Below are positions 61,564 through 64,000 of a DNA stretch of 64,000 nt, piece by piece. The notes beneath the pieces are model-generated. The model worked only from the letters and a program-made list of their open reading frames with translations, searched no databases and was not told the origin of the DNA. The translations under genes were made by a program, and so were the position numbers. The stretch's first letter is position 1, and each line of letters starts with the position of its first letter. The DNA is from Clostridia bacterium (GTDB lineage: Bacteria > Bacillota > Clostridia > Lutisporales > Lutisporaceae), in NCBI GenBank assembly GCA_035628995.1, contig DASPIR010000029.1, forward strand, positions 62,001 to 126,000. The letters are read 5' to 3'.

Positions 61564-62973
61564 TTAACTGTTTAATTCTTCCAACTGAGGAGCTGTTCTT
61601 CCCGGGAAGTTTTTCTCAATTAATACTGTAATTACAAAAGAGAGCAAGCCTATTGCCGTACCGAATACGATCGCAAGTATGCCGTATGGCTCCTTCAGTA
61701 TCTGCCAGTATATACCTGCCACACTACCGCAAATTATCGAAACAAGACCTGCCGACTTAGTGGCCTGTTTCCATGTTAATGCCAGTACAAATGCTGCGAA
61801 GGGTCCTGCTGCACGCAGCATAAATGCAAAGATGTTAAGGGTAATAATGTTGAGCTGGAACAGAGCGATACACATCGCGCCTATGCCTATTACAACATTG
61901 CCGACTCTTGTCATTGTAATCAGAGTTTTATCCTCAACCTTAGGGTTAATATATTTCTGATAAATATCCTTTGTAAATATTGTGGATGCACAAAGCATAT
62001 TTGAGTCCGCACTGGACATCGTTGAAGCAATGATAGCTGCACACACCAATCCCGCAATTAAACTAGGTGAAAACTTAAATACTACAGTCGCAAGAGCAAC
62101 GTTTGCCTTTACTTCAGGTACTGTCGCAAACGCAACTATACCAATGATTGCAGGTATAAATGCGAAAAGTCCCATGAAGATAGCAGACATGATAGTTGCT
62201 TTTCTGCCTTCTTTTTCATCCTTTGCTGAAAAGATACGGGATACCATTTCCGGACCGGACATGAAAGTAATGAAGTACTGAAATATTAAGCTTAAAACAG
62301 TAGCGAAGCCTATTCCGGTAAATGACATTTTTGCCGGCGGCACCTTGCTGATAACAGCTTCCCATCCGCCTGCACCGCTAATAATAAATGGTAAGCAAAT
62401 TAAAAGACCAAAGAATATGATAATCCACTGAAAGAGATCGGTAAATGCATCTGCCAGCAATCCACCCATAGCTGTATAGATTATCGTTATCACTCCTGCC
62501 AACAGAATTGCAAGATTAATATTCATTCCAACCAATACAGAAATGATGACTCCTGAAGCAAGCACCTGAGATGCTGTGAGGCAGAATAGTGAAACAATGT
62601 TCAAAACCGCGGTAATGAGGTGTGCCGATTTCCCAAATCGTCTTCCCACAACTTCAGGAATTGTGAATGCCAAGACCTTTCTGAGCTTAGGAGCAAAGAA
62701 AGCCATAGGAATAATTCCGATTGCTGCTGCAAGTACATACCAAACGGCAGACATGCCCCAGTTTCCAAATGCCTTGCCAGCGAGACCTACCGTACTCCCA
62801 CCGCCAATGTTGTTTGCTGACAAGCTGCATGCTACCATTATTGCACCCAGTGAACGTCCGGCCAGCATGTAATCTGTACTGTTTTTTATCATGTATTTGT
62901 TGGTATACCAGCCTACTCCCAACATACCGATAAGGTAAACAACGACAATAATTAGAGCTCCTGTGTTAATCAT
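61564..62973 (-). CDS. Sodium:solute symporter (SSS family)
   Basis: This 469-residue membrane protein has about thirteen helices of the SSS family (PutP/PanF type). DYMLAGRSLGAIMVACSLSANNIGGGSTVGLAGKAF contains the sodium-site residues, and the mid-protein GGLLADAFTDLFQW segment is typical. It imports a solute (amino acid, pantothenate, carboxylate) with Na+. The substrate is not determinable. AGGAGG precedes ATG 62973. An inverted repeat, AGAACCA/TGGTTCT (62997-63033), lies just upstream and may be an operator. Confidence 0.9.
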   Translation of the reverse strand: MINTGALIIVVVYLIGMLGVGWYTNKYMIKNSTDYMLAGRSLGAIMVACSLSANNIGGGSTVGLAGKAFGNWGMSAVWYVLAAAIGIIPMAFFAPKLRKVLAFTIPEVVGRRFGKSAHLITAVLNIVSLFCLTASQVLASGVIISVLVGMNINLAILLAGVITIIYTAMGGLLADAFTDLFQWIIIFFGLLICLPFIISGAGGWEAVISKVPPAKMSFTGIGFATVLSLIFQYFITFMSGPEMVSRIFSAKDEKEGRKATIMSAIFMGLFAFIPAIIGIVAFATVPEVKANVALATVVFKFSPSLIAGLVCAAIIASTMSSADSNMLCASTIFTKDIYQKYINPKVEDKTLITMTRVGNVVIGIGAMCIALFQLNIITLNIFAFMLRAAGPFAAFVLALTWKQATKSAGLVSIICGSVAGIYWQILKEPYGILAIVFGTAIGLLSFVITVLIEKNFPGRTAPQLEELNS

Positions 62974-62996
62974 ATTCTTCCTCCTTTTATTTTTTT

Positions 62997-63033
62997 AGAA
63001 CCACCTGGATTATTTATATAAATTTATGGTTCT
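62997..63033. promoter_or_regulatory. Possible operator upstream of the symporter
   Basis: AGAACCA and TGGTTCT, perfect 7-bp arms 23 bp apart, 24-60 bp before the symporter start. Confidence 0.3.
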
Positions 63034-63217
63034 CCTTTGATGCTTTTCCGATGTTGTTAAAAAAATACCGGAATAACAATACTTCAGCCACTTTTTTCAG
63101 TATTTCTGCGTCCGAACCCAAAAATCCTTCACCAAGCCTGCCCTTTTATTGAATTTTCGAAAAATTTTCTCAGTAGCTTGTCCCACTTTGTGCAGTCGTC
63201 TCCGGGGCGATAAATAT

Positions 63218-63239
63218 AGAGCCGCATCACTGCGGCTCT
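63218..63239 (-). terminator. Hairpin at the end of the CBS/CorC gene
   Basis: AGAGCCGCA-GTGA-TGCGGCTCT on the minus strand, followed by ATATTTATC. The stop codon TGA is in the loop. Termination is likely but the U tract is poor. Confidence 0.6.
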
Positions 63240-64000
63240 TCTGCTTTATTGGGATCTACTGCCCTTTTTTCAATTCTTATCTTCGAAATCCTCTTGTCAT
63301 CTACTTCTTCTATCCTGAAGTACAAATTGCCCATATCCACTTCATCGCCTACCTCCGGCATTTTGCCTGAGTGGCTGAGAAGCATTCCGCTTATTGTATC
63401 AAACTCCTCTTCAGGTATATTAGAGTCTAGTATGTCGTTTACATCGTCTATATCCAGCATACCGCTGACAATGTATGTGTTGTCGTCTATCTTTTCGTAA
63501 TCCAAGACAACGTCATCATACTCATCAAATATGTTACCAACTATTTCTTCAAGCAGGTCCTCTATTGTTATTAATCCCGCAGTACCGCCATATTCGTCTA
63601 TGACAACTGCGATGTGGTTTTTCGATTTCTGCATTTCCTTGAAAAGCTCATCGATTTTCTTATACTCTGGCACGAAATATACAGGTCTGATTATATTTTT
63701 AAGGGATACTTCCCATTCCATTTTCCTTTTTATCATGCTGAAAAGATCTTTTACATACAAGACTCCTATTATATTATCAATAGATTCTTCATATACCGGA
63801 ATCCTCGAGAAATTCTCCGCCACTATGATATCAAGAATCTCTTCAAGGGAGACTTCTGAGCCTATTGCTATAATATCAGTTCTTGGAGTCATTACTTCCT
63901 TTGCAACTGTATCATCAAACTCAAAGATACTGTTGATCATTTCGGTCTCAGTTTCCTGGAATATTCCCTTCTCTTCCCCGACATTTATCATTAGACGGAT
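63227..64000 (-). CDS. CNNM/hemolysin-type CBS-CorC protein, N-terminus outside window
   Basis: This is the last 257 residues of a CNNM/HlyC-CorC family protein. The frame is open to the window end: IRLMINVGEEKGIF precedes the linker EMINSIFEFDD. Two CBS domains (VMTPRTDIIAI...FSRIPVYEES; VYFVPEYKKIDELF...AVVIDEYGGTAGLITIEDLLEEIVG) and a C-terminal CorC/HlyC transporter-associated domain follow. The missing N-terminus would be the DUF21 membrane domain. Family members handle Mg2+ or other divalent cations. Confidence 0.9.
   Translation of the reverse strand: MRLMINVGEEKGIFQETETEMINSIFEFDDTVAKEVMTPRTDIIAIGSEVSLEEILDIIVAENFSRIPVYEESIDNIIGVLYVKDLFSMIKRKMEWEVSLKNIIRPVYFVPEYKKIDELFKEMQKSKNHIAVVIDEYGGTAGLITIEDLLEEIVGNIFDEYDDVVLDYEKIDDNTYIVSGMLDIDDVNDILDSNIPEEEFDTISGMLLSHSGKMPEVGDEVDMGNLYFRIEEVDDKRISKIRIEKRAVDPNKAEEPQ

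Overview
The window looks like a chromosomal segment of a spore-forming, low-GC Gram-positive bacterium of the class Clostridia. Most genes have strong AGGAGG-type ribosome sites, GTG and TTG starts are common, and hairpin plus U-tract terminators are frequent. Spore and Clostridia-type markers include an SspH-family small acid-soluble protein, clostridial agr genes, cyanophycin genes, SLH-domain and copper-amine-oxidase-like 'stalk' surface proteins, and TPP, cobalamin and c-di-GMP-I riboswitches. All functions come from reading translations and motifs by eye; no database search was run.

Layout. 1-6.4 kb: a nucleoside phosphorylase cut by the window edge, a propeller lipoprotein, riboswitch-controlled thiT, an arsR/permease metalloid or metal locus with palindromic operators, and a DMT exporter. 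6.6-9.5 kb: tRNA-Thr, a tandem GNAT acetyltransferase duplication, a CD3324-type protein and an unexplained structured stretch. 9.7-15 kb: surface proteins (two stalk-domain proteins, one behind a c-di-GMP-I riboswitch, and an SLH-GH18 hydrolase). 15-20 kb: DegV, NhaC, a YgjP-type peptidase with an apparent ATT start, and an amidase. 20-24.3 kb: cyanophycinase and cyanophycin synthetase next to sspH. 24.4-27.3 kb: an agr quorum-sensing locus with agrBD convergent to agrCA. 28-36 kb: threonine aldolase, a nucleoid-associated protein, and a B12 ABC importer behind a cobalamin riboswitch. 36-47.4 kb: tRNA-Leu, oligopeptide-binding protein, lytic transglycosylase, coaE, polA, an ECF sigma/anti-sigma pair with a self-type promoter, and an L,D-transpeptidase. 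47.6-60 kb: an accessory glycan island. 60-64 kb: flavin reductase and HxlR regulator, a sodium:solute symporter, and the C-terminal part of a CBS/CorC protein.

The glycan island has six genes carrying seven copies of one glycosyltransferase domain. Three are arranged as B-A pairs (overlapping, adjacent, and fully fused). They sit with UDP-glucose dehydrogenase, glucose-1-phosphate cytidylyltransferase and two sugar-nucleotide SDR enzymes. Its left part is bracketed by two identical 55-bp copies of the 3' end of a tRNA-Pro gene, the usual scar of tRNA-targeted integration, but no integrase is visible.

The most novel signal is a modular leader family in three long 5' regions. Module A (two hairpins) lies upstream of the SLH-GH18 gene and of threonine aldolase. 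Module B (117 nt in both copies) lies upstream of threonine aldolase and of the L,D-transpeptidase. In the threonine aldolase leader, module B sits inside module A. Each copy is oriented with its downstream gene and paired arms are kept, including one covarying base pair, so a structured cis-regulatory RNA or an RNA-forming mobile repeat is likely.
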